Part shown: one piece after another, positions 14,388 to 23,342 of the stretch
How the letters are laid out: each line of letters opens with the position of its first letter
Numbering within the stretch: the first letter of the stretch is position 1
NCBI GenBank assembly: GCA_021828105.1
Contig: JAKATG010000007.1
Coordinates: forward strand, 124,001-188,000
DNA from: Taklimakanibacter sp021828105
GTDB taxonomy: Bacteria; Pseudomonadota; Alphaproteobacteria; Rhizobiales; Aestuariivirgaceae
DNA: 64,000 bases
Direction of reading: 5' to 3'
Notes under the pieces: model-generated
Told to the model about the DNA's origin: nothing
Seen by the model: only the letters and a program-made list of their open reading frames with translations
Database searches by the model: none
Translations under genes and position numbers: made by a program

Positions 14388-15671
14388 ATGCCCCAAACCC
14401 ACTTCCCGATCGAGGCGCTGCGCGCCCAGTTCCCCGCCCTTGCCCTCAAGGACGGCGGTCAACCCCGCATCTATTTCGACAATCCCGCCGGGACCCAGGT
14501 GCCGCAAACGGTGATCGACCGCACGATCGAGGCCATGACGGCCAAGAACGCCAATCTCGGCGGCTATTTCGCGACCACGGTGGCGGCGGATGAGCTGGTG
14601 AATGAAGCTCATCAGGCCATGGCTGATTTTTACCACGCCCGCTCAGCCCGCGAGATCGTCTTCGGCCAGAATATGACTACGCTGACGCTCCATATGTCGC
14701 GCTGCCTTGCGAGGCGCTTCAGTCCCGGCGATGAGATCGTCCTGTCGCGCATGGATCATGACGCCAATGTGGCCCCCTGGCTGCTCCTCGCCGAGGACAA
14801 GGGCCTCACCGTGCGCTGGATGGATTTCGATCCCGACACCTATGAATTCGCCGAAGATGCTTTGACCCGGATGCTGAGCCCGAGGACCCGGCTCGTCGCC
14901 ATGGGCTTTGCCTCCAATTGCACCGGCACGATCAATGACGTGAAGCGTTTCGCCGCCCAGGCGCATGACGCAGGCGCCTTGTTCTATGTCGATGCGGTGC
15001 AGCTCGCGCCCCATTGCGGCATCGATGTCCAGGATCTCGGCTGCGATTTCCTCGTCGCCTCGGCCTACAAATTCTTCGGCCCGCATCAGGGCATTTTGTG
15101 GGGGCGCGAAGAGCTGCTGAACGAGACCTTCAGCTACAAGGTGCGCCCGGCCGGTGATGACCTGCCGAACAAGTTCGAGACCGGCACGCTCAGCCATGAG
15201 GGCATGGCGGGGACGCTCGGCGCCGTCGAATATCTCGCGCGCCATGGCAATGAGCCGGGCGCGTCGGGCAAGACCTATGAGCATATGAGCGCACGGGGAG
15301 CCGCGGTCCATCGCGCCTTCGATGTCTTCACCCAATGGGAGCATCATCTGTGCAACCGCCTCATCGCAGGCTTGAGCCCGGTCAAGGGCCTCAAGATCCG
15401 CGGCATCACCTCGGCCAATGCCGTGCACCGGCGCGTGCCGACCGTGTCCTTCACGCTCGACGGCATGCGGCCCGAGGCGCTCGCCAAGGAATTCGCCAGG
15501 AAGAACATCTTCGTCTGGTCGGGGCACAATTACGCGGTGGAGCCGGTCGCGCGCATGGGCCTCATGGAGCAAGGCGGCGTCTTGCGCGTGGGTCTTGCTC
15601 ATTACAACAGCGAGGCCGAAGTCGATAGCTTCATCACAGCCCTCGATGAGGTTATTTCACTTCGGAATTAG
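14388..15671 (+). CDS. class V aminotransferase, cysteine desulfurase-like (VC1184-type)
   Basis: A 427-residue PLP enzyme. The N-terminus RIYFDNPAGTQVPQTVIDR and the lysine-containing segment VASAYKFFGPHQGILWGR are typical of the SufS-like VC1184 subfamily, whose substrate is not known. I see no obvious conserved catalytic cysteine loop of the IscS/SufS desulfurases near the C-terminus (the region reads NIFVWSGHNYAVEP), so cysteine desulfuration is doubtful. The start at 14388 gives a good match to the family N-terminus; upstream in-frame codons lack it. It is divergent from the corrinoid gene, with 160 bases between. Confidence 0.85.
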   Translation: MPQTHFPIEALRAQFPALALKDGGQPRIYFDNPAGTQVPQTVIDRTIEAMTAKNANLGGYFATTVAADELVNEAHQAMADFYHARSAREIVFGQNMTTLTLHMSRCLARRFSPGDEIVLSRMDHDANVAPWLLLAEDKGLTVRWMDFDPDTYEFAEDALTRMLSPRTRLVAMGFASNCTGTINDVKRFAAQAHDAGALFYVDAVQLAPHCGIDVQDLGCDFLVASAYKFFGPHQGILWGREELLNETFSYKVRPAGDDLPNKFETGTLSHEGMAGTLGAVEYLARHGNEPGASGKTYEHMSARGAAVHRAFDVFTQWEHHLCNRLIAGLSPVKGLKIRGITSANAVHRRVPTVSFTLDGMRPEALAKEFARKNIFVWSGHNYAVEPVARMGLMEQGGVLRVGLAHYNSEAEVDSFITALDEVISLRN

Positions 15672-15693
15672 AACTCGTTCTCAAGCGTTCAAG

Positions 15694-15713
15694 GGCGTAG
15701 AATTATTTACGCC
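15694..15713. repeat. short hairpin between two + strand genes
   Basis: GGCGTA and TACGCC form a perfect six-base stem around an eight-base AT-rich loop, 22 bases after the stop of the aminotransferase and 23 before the GTG of the next gene. There is no T run after it, so it is not a convincing intrinsic terminator. It could be an operator or chance. Confidence 0.3.
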
Positions 15714-15736
15714 TGTGATCAGCTGGGAACCATCAC

Positions 15737-16543
15737 GTGAGCGATGCCTCGTTTAATGCCCCACTCTCACCTTGGGTGAGGGTATTCACCGGGGTTGCCT
15801 TGATCGTCCTGATCGCCGGACCCTTGCTGCTTTTCGCGCCGCAAGTGATCGTCTCCTATTGGCCGTGGGCGATCACACCTTTCAATGCGCGTTTCCTTGG
15901 CGCCGTCTATGTCGCCGAGCTCTTCTGTCTCGCTATTCTCTTCACTCACAACCGCTGGTCGCCCGGGCGCGCCGCTTTGGTCGTGGCCTTTGTCTTCACT
16001 TTCGTCGTCTCCATCGCCTCGCTCCTCCATCTCACCTCCTTGGCCGGTCCTCGCCGCGTCGCACTGTGGTTCATTCTCTATGTCGGCTATGCGGCGCTGA
16101 CCTTTGGCGCGCTTCTCCTCTATCGCCGGCTGCCGGCCGTCCCCCCGCTCACCATCAGCGAGCGCCTGGGAAGGATCATGCCGATCGCCGGTGTCCTTCT
16201 GGTGCTCTATGGCGCGGCGTTGTTCGTGGTACCCGGCTTCGCGGCAGGCTTCTGGCCCTGGCCCATCGATGCGATGCATGGGCGCATTTACAGCGCTGTG
16301 TTCCTGGCGCCTGGAATCGGCCTGCTCCTGCTCGCGCGCTCGGCAGCCAGAGAAGAATGTCTCGTGGGCGGCGTGTTCATGGCGGGCCTCGGGCTTTTCG
16401 CCGTCCTCTCGCTCATCCTCGCCCATGTGCAGACGGGCCGCGCCAGCTTCCTGAGCCCCGGGACTTGGGTCTGGCTTGCGCTCTTTGCCGTGATTGGCGT
16501 GCTGGGGGCTTTACTGATCAGGGCGTCGCGGGAGAAAGCTTGA
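15737..16543 (+). CDS. eight-helix membrane protein with internal duplication, function unknown
   Basis: A 268-residue integral membrane protein with about eight hydrophobic segments. The two halves resemble each other: FAPQVIVSYWPWAITPFNAR near residue 35 aligns with VVPGFAAGFWPWPIDAMHGR near residue 163, each followed by hydrophobic helices, so the protein is a tandem duplication of a four-helix unit with a WPW motif. I do not recognise a characterised family. The start is GTG at 15737, with GGGA at the right distance. Its 3' end overlaps the sugar dehydrogenase gene on the other strand by 26 bases. Confidence 0.75.
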   Translation: MSDASFNAPLSPWVRVFTGVALIVLIAGPLLLFAPQVIVSYWPWAITPFNARFLGAVYVAELFCLAILFTHNRWSPGRAALVVAFVFTFVVSIASLLHLTSLAGPRRVALWFILYVGYAALTFGALLLYRRLPAVPPLTISERLGRIMPIAGVLLVLYGAALFVVPGFAAGFWPWPIDAMHGRIYSAVFLAPGIGLLLLARSAAREECLVGGVFMAGLGLFAVLSLILAHVQTGRASFLSPGTWVWLALFAVIGVLGALLIRASREKA

Positions 16544-17648
16544 GAATCTGACCGTCTTCCTCATCGGTCACCACATAGAGCGCGCCGTCGGGCCCTTGCG
16601 CCACGTCGCGAATGCGCACGCCCAGATCGTGCAGGAGGCGCTCCTCATGGGCGACCTTGTTGCCATTCAGCTCGAGCCGCACGAGGGCCGTCGCCCGAAG
16701 TCCGCCGACGAAGAGATTGCCCTTCCATTGCGGGAAGAGGTCGGCGGTATAGAAAGCCATGCCGGAGGGTGCGATCACCGGCGTCCATTGATAGATCGGC
16801 TGCTCCATGCCCCGCATTTTCGTCTTGCCACTACCGACCGGCGAACCGGAATAATTCACGCCATAGGAGATGACCGGCCAGCCATAGTTCTTGCCAGGCT
16901 CGGGGATGTTGATCTCATCGCCGCCGCGCGGCCCGTGCTCGATCTCCCAGAGCGCGCCGGTCGCGGGATTGATCGCCGCGGCTTGCACGTTGCGATGGCC
17001 ATAGGACCAGACTTCCGGCAAGGCGCCCGGCTTGTCGGCGAAGGGATTGTCGGACGGCACTTGGCCCTCCTCGGTGAGGCGGACGATCTTGCCCAGATGC
17101 GAGTTGAGTTCCTGTGCCTGGCCGCGGGTTTTGGCATTGGAGCGCTCTCCCAGGGTCACGAACAGATGGCCATTGCCGTCGAAGACCAAACGGCTGCCGA
17201 AATGCGCGGTGCTGCGGAGCTTGGGCTTCTGCGAGAAGATCACCCTGACTTCGAGGAGCGAAGTATTGTCCTCGCTCAGCCGGCCGCGCGCCACGGCGGT
17301 CGAATTGCCGCCTGGGCCCGCTTCCGCATAGCTCCAATAGATGAGCCGGTTGCGGGCAAAATTCGGATGCACCGCGACGTCGAGCAGCCCGCCCTGCCCG
17401 CGCGAATCGACATCGGGAACACCATTGAGCGGCTCACCCAGGCCACCCGCCTTCGTGACGATGCGCATCTTGCCTTCGCGTTCGGTGACAATCATGTTTC
17501 CGTCTGGCAGGAAATCGATCGCCCAGGGATGAGACAGGCCTTCGGCTATCGACTGGACGGAGATTTTGCCCTTCTCGGTGTCGAAAGTCTCGGCCAGCGC
17601 AATCCGGCTCGCGCTCAGGACCAGAAACACAGCCAATAGGATTCGCAT
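16518..17648 (-). CDS. PQQ-dependent aldose sugar dehydrogenase-like protein (YliI type)
   Basis: A 376-residue secreted protein with a signal peptide (RILLAVFLVLSASRIALA). It follows the soluble glucose/aldose dehydrogenase beta-propeller pattern: GLSHPWAIDFLPDGNMIVTER, DVAVHPNFARNRLIYWSYA, GHRNVQAAAINPATGALWEIEHG, and the C-terminal VRIRDVAQGPDGALYVVTDE. Relatives oxidise aldoses in the periplasm with PQQ and pass electrons to the respiratory chain. PQQ synthesis genes are not in the window. It is followed (toward lower coordinates) by nothing on its strand for several genes, so it is probably monocistronic. Confidence 0.9.
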   Translation of the reverse strand: MRILLAVFLVLSASRIALAETFDTEKGKISVQSIAEGLSHPWAIDFLPDGNMIVTEREGKMRIVTKAGGLGEPLNGVPDVDSRGQGGLLDVAVHPNFARNRLIYWSYAEAGPGGNSTAVARGRLSEDNTSLLEVRVIFSQKPKLRSTAHFGSRLVFDGNGHLFVTLGERSNAKTRGQAQELNSHLGKIVRLTEEGQVPSDNPFADKPGALPEVWSYGHRNVQAAAINPATGALWEIEHGPRGGDEINIPEPGKNYGWPVISYGVNYSGSPVGSGKTKMRGMEQPIYQWTPVIAPSGMAFYTADLFPQWKGNLFVGGLRATALVRLELNGNKVAHEERLLHDLGVRIRDVAQGPDGALYVVTDEEDGQILKLSPATP

Positions 17649-17727
17649 TCATCTCTCCAAAAAGACGGCAAGTCTTAGGAAAAGATGATGAGCCCGGCAA
17701 GGTTCCCGGATACACTTGAATGTGACG

Positions 17728-19110
17728 TCAGCTTTTCGCGAGATAGGTCGCGAGCTGTTTGAGGCTCTTCTCGCAGCGCTCGGCGATCTCGTCGACATCC
17801 TTCTCGGTGACGATGAGCGGCGGCGAGAAGCCGAGCGTATCGCCCATGCACCGGCCGATCAGGCCGTTCTCATAGGCGATCTGGTCGAAGGTCAATCCCG
17901 CCTGCAGGGCGGGATCGAAAGGCGTGCGGCTTTCCCTGTCGGCCACGATCTCGATGCCGAGCATGAGACCGGCGCCGCGCACATCGCCGATGATCGGGAA
18001 TTTCTTCGCCAGCGCATCGAAATGTTCGCGCAGCCTGGCCCCCATCTTGCGCACGTGCGCTACGACGTCCATCTCCTCATAAATCTTGATGGCTTCCAGC
18101 GCCACCGCGACACCGACCGGATGACCGGAATTGGTGAAGCCATGGCCGAAGGAGCCGCCCTGCTTGTTGAACTCATTGACCGCATCATAGATCTCAGGCG
18201 CCAGCACCACAGCCGAGATCGGGAAATAGGACGAGGACAGGCCCTTGGCCAAGGCCATCATGTCGGGCGTGAAGCCGACCGTCTCCTTGCCGAACCAATT
18301 GCCGGTGCGGCCGAAACCGCAGACGATCTCGTCATCGAGACAGAGTATGTCGTATTTCTTCAGGACCCTCTGGATCTTGGCGAAATAGGATTTCGGCGGG
18401 ACGATGATGCCGCCACCGGCATTGATCGGCTCGGCGATGAAGGCGGCAATCGAGTCCGGCCCTTCGCGCAAGATCAGCTTCTCGAGCTCGGCCGCGAGCC
18501 GATCGGCGAACGCATCATCGCTCTCACCGTCAAGCTTGCCGCGATAGGTATCGGGACAGAGCGTGTGGATGAAGCCCGGAAGCGGCAGGCCGAATTCGCG
18601 ATGCATGAAGGTGAGGCCGCACATCGAGGCGGCGGCGATCGTCGAGCCGTGGAAGGCGCGGTCGCGCGCAATCACCTTGCGCTTGGTCGGCTTGCCCCTC
18701 ACCGTGTGATAGACCCAGGCGAGCTTCACCATGGTCTCATTGGCTTCCGAGCCCGACGTGGCGAAATAGGCCTTGCCACCCTTCATGCCGGTGAGCGCCA
18801 GAAGCTTTTCGGCAAGATCCGTCGCCGGCCCATGGGTGCGGTTGAAGAAGGTATGGTAGAAGCCGAGCTCATTATATTGCCGGTTGGCGGCGGCGGCGAG
18901 CCGCGCATTGTTGAAGCCGAGCGAGGCGCACCACAGGCCCGCCATGGCGTCGATATAAGACTTGCCGGCATCGTCGAACACACGGATGCCTTCGCCCCGC
19001 GTCACGACCAGCGGTCCCTTCTCCTCGAAGCGCTTGGGATTCGTCTGCGAATGCAGATGGCTCGCCACATCGCGGCCGGCGACCGAGTTCGGTTTGAAAT
19101 GCTGGTTCAT
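17728..19110 (-). CDS. class III aminotransferase (omega-amine:pyruvate type)
   Basis: A 460-residue PLP enzyme. The PLP lysine is Lys289 in MALAKGLSSSYFP, with YFATSGSEANETMVKL at 115-130 and CLDDEIVCGFGRTG at 257-270. Enzymes of this group move terminal amino groups of diamines, taurine or beta-alanine to pyruvate. The start at 19110 overlaps by four bases the stop of the ABC ATPase, so it is the last gene of the importer operon 23225 to 17728. The substrate imported by the sugar-type ABC system is therefore probably an amine-bearing compound. Taurine-pyruvate aminotransferase is possible given Xsc elsewhere in the window, but the sequence does not decide it. Confidence 0.9.
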   Translation of the reverse strand: MNQHFKPNSVAGRDVASHLHSQTNPKRFEEKGPLVVTRGEGIRVFDDAGKSYIDAMAGLWCASLGFNNARLAAAANRQYNELGFYHTFFNRTHGPATDLAEKLLALTGMKGGKAYFATSGSEANETMVKLAWVYHTVRGKPTKRKVIARDRAFHGSTIAAASMCGLTFMHREFGLPLPGFIHTLCPDTYRGKLDGESDDAFADRLAAELEKLILREGPDSIAAFIAEPINAGGGIIVPPKSYFAKIQRVLKKYDILCLDDEIVCGFGRTGNWFGKETVGFTPDMMALAKGLSSSYFPISAVVLAPEIYDAVNEFNKQGGSFGHGFTNSGHPVGVAVALEAIKIYEEMDVVAHVRKMGARLREHFDALAKKFPIIGDVRGAGLMLGIEIVADRESRTPFDPALQAGLTFDQIAYENGLIGRCMGDTLGFSPPLIVTEKDVDEIAERCEKSLKQLATYLAKS

Positions 19111-20156
19111 GGCTGTTGCCTTTCGAATATGAGAAGATGATCGGGATCGAGCGCGGCGCGCGTCCGAGCTCCGGGACTTAATCGAACGAAACCAGGAAGG
19201 CTCGCCATGAGCACGCCGCCCTCCCAATCGAGCGTCACATGGGTCGCGGGTCCGACCGGCTGCACCAGCCTGACGGTCGCCGGGATGCCGGCCTCGCCGA
19301 GCCGCACATGCTCCGGCCTTATGCCGAGCTCGACCTTTGTGCCGGGCTTCAGGCGACGTGAGAGCGGGATGGTGATGGAGCCGATCTTGACGCTTCCGGC
19401 ATCGGTGATCTCGCCTGGCGCCAGTTCGATGCGCGGACTGCCGATGAAAGTCGCGACATAACGCGTCGCGGGCCGCGCATAGATCTCCTCCGGCGTGCCC
19501 AGTTGCTCGATCCGGCCCAGATTCATCACGGCGATGCGGTCGGAGATCGACATCGCCTCTTCCTGATCATGGGTGACGAAGATCGAAGTAACGCCGAGAC
19601 GCTGATGCAATTCCTTCACCTCGGCGCGCATCTTCATGCGCAGGCCGGCATCGAGATTGGAAAAAGGCTCGTCGAACAGAAAGGTCTTGGGCTCGCGCAC
19701 CAGCGCCCGGCCGATGGCGACGCGCTGCTGCTGTCCGCCCGAAAGCTGCGACGGCAGGCGATCGAGCATGGTCGAAAGCTCGAGCGCCGCCGCGACCTTC
19801 TTGACGCGCGTCTTGATCTCCTGCGGGTCGAGTCCGCGCATCTTCAAGGTGAAGCCGATATTGCGTGCGACCGTCATATGCGGATAGAGCGCATAATTCT
19901 GGAACACCATGGCGACGTCGCGCTCGACGGGCGAGAGATCATTGACGCGCTTGCCATTCATCAGGATGTCGCCGGAGGTCACGTCTTCGAGGCCGGCGAT
20001 CATATTGAGCGTCGTCGTCTTGCCGCAGCCCGAAGCGCCGAGGAGCGTCACGAATTCGCCCTCGGCAATGGTGAGATTGACGTCCTTGCAGGCCGCATAG
20101 GGGCCGAACAGCTTCGAGACATTCTTGAGTTCGATGGCAGGCACTGTGGGCTTCAC
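19107..20156 (-). CDS. ABC importer ATPase, MalK/UgpC type
   Basis: A 349-residue ATPase with Walker A GASGCGKTTTLN, signature LSGGQQQRVAIGRAL, Walker B FLFDEPFSNLD and the C-terminal OB-fold regulatory domain (around RPEHVRLG) that characterises sugar and glycerol-phosphate importers. The start is GTG at 20156, overlapping the stop of the preceding permease (GTGA); no in-frame ATG lies close, and the next residues KPTVPAIELKNVSKLFG fit the family N-terminus. It lies between the MalG-like permease and the aminotransferase. Confidence 0.9.
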   Translation of the reverse strand: MKPTVPAIELKNVSKLFGPYAACKDVNLTIAEGEFVTLLGASGCGKTTTLNMIAGLEDVTSGDILMNGKRVNDLSPVERDVAMVFQNYALYPHMTVARNIGFTLKMRGLDPQEIKTRVKKVAAALELSTMLDRLPSQLSGGQQQRVAIGRALVREPKTFLFDEPFSNLDAGLRMKMRAEVKELHQRLGVTSIFVTHDQEEAMSISDRIAVMNLGRIEQLGTPEEIYARPATRYVATFIGSPRIELAPGEITDAGSVKIGSITIPLSRRLKPGTKVELGIRPEHVRLGEAGIPATVRLVQPVGPATHVTLDWEGGVLMASLPGFVRLSPGARTRAALDPDHLLIFERQQP

Positions 20157-21001
20157 CCTTTCATCATGCCGTCCGCAAAACCGCGGATGATCTGGTTGCG
20201 AAACAGGACGGCGAGCAGGATGACCGGTGCTACGCTGATAACGGCCGCCGCCATCATCTGCCCGAACACGGTCTGATACTGGCCGGCGAAGTTGGCGATC
20301 ACCAAAGGCACCGTCTGCGCCTGTTGGCGCGTCAGGATGAGCGCGAAGAAGAACTCGTTCCAGGCCTCGACGAAGGCGAAGACCGCGGCGGCACTCAGGG
20401 GTGGCAGCGAGATCGGCAAGACGATGTGCCAGAAAGTAGCGAAGGTGCCGGCGCCATCGATGGCGGCGGCCTTCTCGATGCCGGCCGGAATGCCTAGAAA
20501 GAACCCCCGCAGGATCCAGATCACGATTGGCAGGTTGAAGGAAAGATAGACGCTGCCGAGCGAGAGCACATTGTCGATGAGGCCCAAACGGCTGATCACG
20601 ATAAAGAGCGGTATGGCGATGGCGATGCCGGGCAGCATCTGGGTAGCGAGGATCAGGAAGGAAATGGCATCGGCGCGCGGCACGCTGAGGCGTGCCAGCG
20701 CATAGGCCGCCGGCGCGCCCAGCGCCAGAGCGAGCGCGGTCGAGAAGAGCGCGACGATCAGGGAATTGACGATGCCGCGCCCGAGTGCCGCCGCGGCCCC
20801 GATGACGGTCGAAAAATTCTCGAATGTGAAGTTCACAAGTGAAAGATCGGGCGGTTGCGCAATGAGCGCCTTCTGCTCGAGCAGGCTCGACAAAACGAGC
20901 CACAGGACCGGCGCCGCCGACCACAGCACGAACAAAGCGAGGCCGAGCGCGATGAAGGCCTGGCGCAAAGGGCCGCCATGCTGAAGCCTGGCGAAGCTCA
21001 T
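20153..21001 (-). CDS. ABC importer permease, MalG/UgpE type
   Basis: A 282-residue membrane protein with six predicted helices. The coupling loop EKAAAIDGAGTFATFWHIVLP is at the usual place for MalG-like permeases. The start at 21001 overlaps the stop of the MalF-like permease (ATGA), and its stop overlaps the GTG of the ATPase. The three genes are therefore translationally coupled. Confidence 0.9.
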   Translation of the reverse strand: MSFARLQHGGPLRQAFIALGLALFVLWSAAPVLWLVLSSLLEQKALIAQPPDLSLVNFTFENFSTVIGAAAALGRGIVNSLIVALFSTALALALGAPAAYALARLSVPRADAISFLILATQMLPGIAIAIPLFIVISRLGLIDNVLSLGSVYLSFNLPIVIWILRGFFLGIPAGIEKAAAIDGAGTFATFWHIVLPISLPPLSAAAVFAFVEAWNEFFFALILTRQQAQTVPLVIANFAGQYQTVFGQMMAAAVISVAPVILLAVLFRNQIIRGFADGMMKG

Positions 21002-21903
21002 CGGGCACCCCGCGGCTCGCGCGGCCAGAGCAGCCAGACATAAAGGGCGGCGAGCAGGAAGGTCAGCGCAAAAATGATGTTGGCGATGGCCGAGCCGTAG
21101 CCCAGATCGAGGAAATTGAAGGTGACACGGTAGGCGAGAAAATTGAGAAGCACGGTCGCGTCCGCAGGTCCGCCTCGTGTCAGCACGAAGACCAGATCGA
21201 AGACGCGCAACGACCAGATCGTCTGCAGCACGACGGCGATGGCGCTCACGCCGCGCATCGTCGGCAGCGTGATATTGAGGAAGCTCTGCCAGGGACCTGC
21301 GCCATCCATATAGGCGGCGCGATAGAGCGATTGCGGCACGCGCTGGAGGCCGGCCAGCATCAGCAGCGCCACGAAAGGCACCGACTTCCAGACATCGACG
21401 ATCAGGAGGAAATTCAAAGCCGAGAAAGGCGTCCCGAGCCAGACCTGATAATTGTCGATCAGGCCCATCGACGTGAGAAGCCCGTTGAGGACCCCGTAAT
21501 TGGCGTTGAGGATCCATTTCCACAAGACGGCATTGGCGACGGGGGCGATCGCCCAGGGCACGATCAGCAGGATGCGGTAGAGACCCGAACGGCCCAGCGG
21601 ATGATTGAGAAGCAAGGCGACGCCGAGGCTGATCAGCGTCACCAGCACCACTTCCATGAAAGAGAAATAGGCGGTGTTGAGCGCCGCCTTCCAGAACACG
21701 GCATCGCCGAAGAGGCGCTGGAAATTGCCAAGGCCGACCCATTCCTGCAGCACTTCGCCGCCGGCAAGCTGCACGCGCTGCAAGGCGAGCAGGATCGAAG
21801 CGACGATCGGATAGAAGAGGATCACCACCAGCACGAGCAAGGCCGGCGCGACGAAGAACAATCCCGTCCTTCGCCGCTTTTCTTCGAATGTGGTCGTCGT
21901 CAC
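20998..21903 (-). CDS. ABC importer permease, MalF/UgpA type
   Basis: A 301-residue membrane protein with six predicted helices and the coupling loop YRAAYMDGAGPWQSFLNITLP. The N-terminus (FEEKRRRTGLFFVAPALLVL) is normal for MalF-like subunits that lack the extra N-terminal helices of E. coli MalF. It lies 35 bases downstream of the binding protein gene and overlaps the next permease by four bases. Confidence 0.9.
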   Translation of the reverse strand: MTTTTFEEKRRRTGLFFVAPALLVLVVILFYPIVASILLALQRVQLAGGEVLQEWVGLGNFQRLFGDAVFWKAALNTAYFSFMEVVLVTLISLGVALLLNHPLGRSGLYRILLIVPWAIAPVANAVLWKWILNANYGVLNGLLTSMGLIDNYQVWLGTPFSALNFLLIVDVWKSVPFVALLMLAGLQRVPQSLYRAAYMDGAGPWQSFLNITLPTMRGVSAIAVVLQTIWSLRVFDLVFVLTRGGPADATVLLNFLAYRVTFNFLDLGYGSAIANIIFALTFLLAALYVWLLWPREPRGAR

Positions 21904-21938
21904 GGCTGCCCCCGCGCGCGCATACGCAAGTTTCGCGC

Positions 21939-23225
21939 TCAGCCGCGCCGCTTGACGATGGCGGTCACCGCCTCAGACGCATCGGCGATGGCCTGGGCCG
22001 CCGTCTTGTTGCCCTGCAGCGCCTTCTGCACCTCGGTGCCGACCGCGACCGTCACCTGGTTGTAGTCGGCGGTGACGAAGCTGTCATAGGGATGCTTCGC
22101 CTGGTCGAGCACGACCGCCGCGTTGGGCGCCTTGGCCTGCACTTCGGGATCGGCCAGCACCGAGAGGCGGATCGGCAGCCAGCCGGTGTCCAGCACCTGG
22201 CGCTTCTGCACCTCGGCATCGAGATAGAACTCGATGAGCTTCTGCGCCTTCTCCTGGTTCTTGCTCGCCTTGGTAATGGTCCAGGCATCGGTGCCGTCAA
22301 TCGAGGCGCTGCCCTTGGGTCCTGCCGGCAGCACGGCGCTCGCCAGCTTGCCGACGATCTGCGATTGCTTGGGATCGCTGCCGGCATTCCACATGAAGGG
22401 CCAGTTCATCATCATCCCGGCGCGGCCGGCCAGAAGAACATTGGTCGCGTCATTGATGCCGGCATAGGAAATGGAACCAGGATCGGTCGAGGGCATGAGA
22501 TCGACCATCATCTGCAACGCGGCCACACCTTCATCGCTCTTGAACACCGGCAGGCCGTCCTCGCCATACATCTTGCCGCCGGCCTGCTGCAGGAACACCA
22601 TCCAGTAGCTCGCCGTGCCGCCGATACCGGCCGGATCGCCGTAATTCAGCACGAAGCCGAAGCGGCCGTCCTTCGTCAGTTCCTTGGCGCAGGCCTTGAG
22701 CTCGTCCCAGCTCTTGGGCGGCTCCTTGAAACCCGCCTGCTCCAGCTGCTCCTTGTTGTAGAAGAGTGTGAGGAGCGAGAGCGTGAAGACGGCGCCATAG
22801 CGCTTGCCGTCGATCGTGGTGGTGGCGAAGCTCGAAGGCGGCAGGTCGTCGACCAGGGCCTTCGGCAGACTGTCGGCATAGGGCGTCAGGAAGGACTGGA
22901 ATTCCGGCACCCAGCCGCAATTGTAGGTGATATCCCAGGGAGCGGCGCCCGAGGCGAAGGCCGTCGCCATGCGGTCATGGAGCTGCGGCCAGGCCAGCAT
23001 CTCGTAGGAGACGGTGGCGCCATTGTCGGCCTGCCATTTGGCGAAAGCCTCCTCCGAAAATTTGGCGGCGCCCGGCGGTGCCGGATCGGGCGGCAGCGGC
23101 GAGAAGACATTGAGCGTTGCCGACTGCGCCCGGGCCTGGCTCGCCAGGAAACCCGGCAGTGCCGCTGCGGCGCCGGCCATGGCTCCCGCTTTCAGGACAT
23201 GCCGGCGGCTGAAATTATGGACCAT
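21939..23225 (-). CDS. extracellular solute-binding protein, sugar type, Tat signal
   Basis: A 428-residue binding protein of the MalE/UgpB class. The N-terminus has a twin-arginine signal (NFSRRHVLKAGAMAGAAAALP) ending in ASQARAQ, so it is probably exported folded by Tat. The mature protein contains the family features LTLFYNKEQLEQAGFKEPPKSWDEL and RAGMMMNWPFMWN. It is the first gene of the operon binding protein, two permeases, ATPase, aminotransferase, and is divergent from a ROK regulator 117 bases away. The ligand is unknown; the terminal aminotransferase suggests an amino compound or amino sugar. Confidence 0.9.
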   Translation of the reverse strand: MVHNFSRRHVLKAGAMAGAAAALPGFLASQARAQSATLNVFSPLPPDPAPPGAAKFSEEAFAKWQADNGATVSYEMLAWPQLHDRMATAFASGAAPWDITYNCGWVPEFQSFLTPYADSLPKALVDDLPPSSFATTTIDGKRYGAVFTLSLLTLFYNKEQLEQAGFKEPPKSWDELKACAKELTKDGRFGFVLNYGDPAGIGGTASYWMVFLQQAGGKMYGEDGLPVFKSDEGVAALQMMVDLMPSTDPGSISYAGINDATNVLLAGRAGMMMNWPFMWNAGSDPKQSQIVGKLASAVLPAGPKGSASIDGTDAWTITKASKNQEKAQKLIEFYLDAEVQKRQVLDTGWLPIRLSVLADPEVQAKAPNAAVVLDQAKHPYDSFVTADYNQVTVAVGTEVQKALQGNKTAAQAIADASEAVTAIVKRRG

Positions 23226-23281
23226 CTGAACCTCCCTGTTCTCTTTGTTGGCGAATAAGGTTTGACGCCTCGGCGAAGGGC

Positions 23282-23309
23282 TGTCAATAATTATTCAGTC
23301 ATTCTGACT
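23282..23309. promoter_or_regulatory. probable ROK operator/promoter region of the sugar-type ABC operon
   Basis: In the 117-base divergent region there is a perfect palindrome AATAATTATT (23286-23295) and next to it AGTCA-TTC-TGACT (23297-23309). On the minus strand TTGACA, an ideal -35 box, lies at 23287-23282 and overlaps the first palindrome; a good -10 box at the expected spacing is not seen. Overlap of a promoter element with symmetric sites is what one expects for control by the adjacent ROK protein. This is a motif reading, not a proven site. Confidence 0.4.
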
Positions 23310-23342
23310 TACTAATTAAATTGCCTTGCAGGAAAAAGACTT

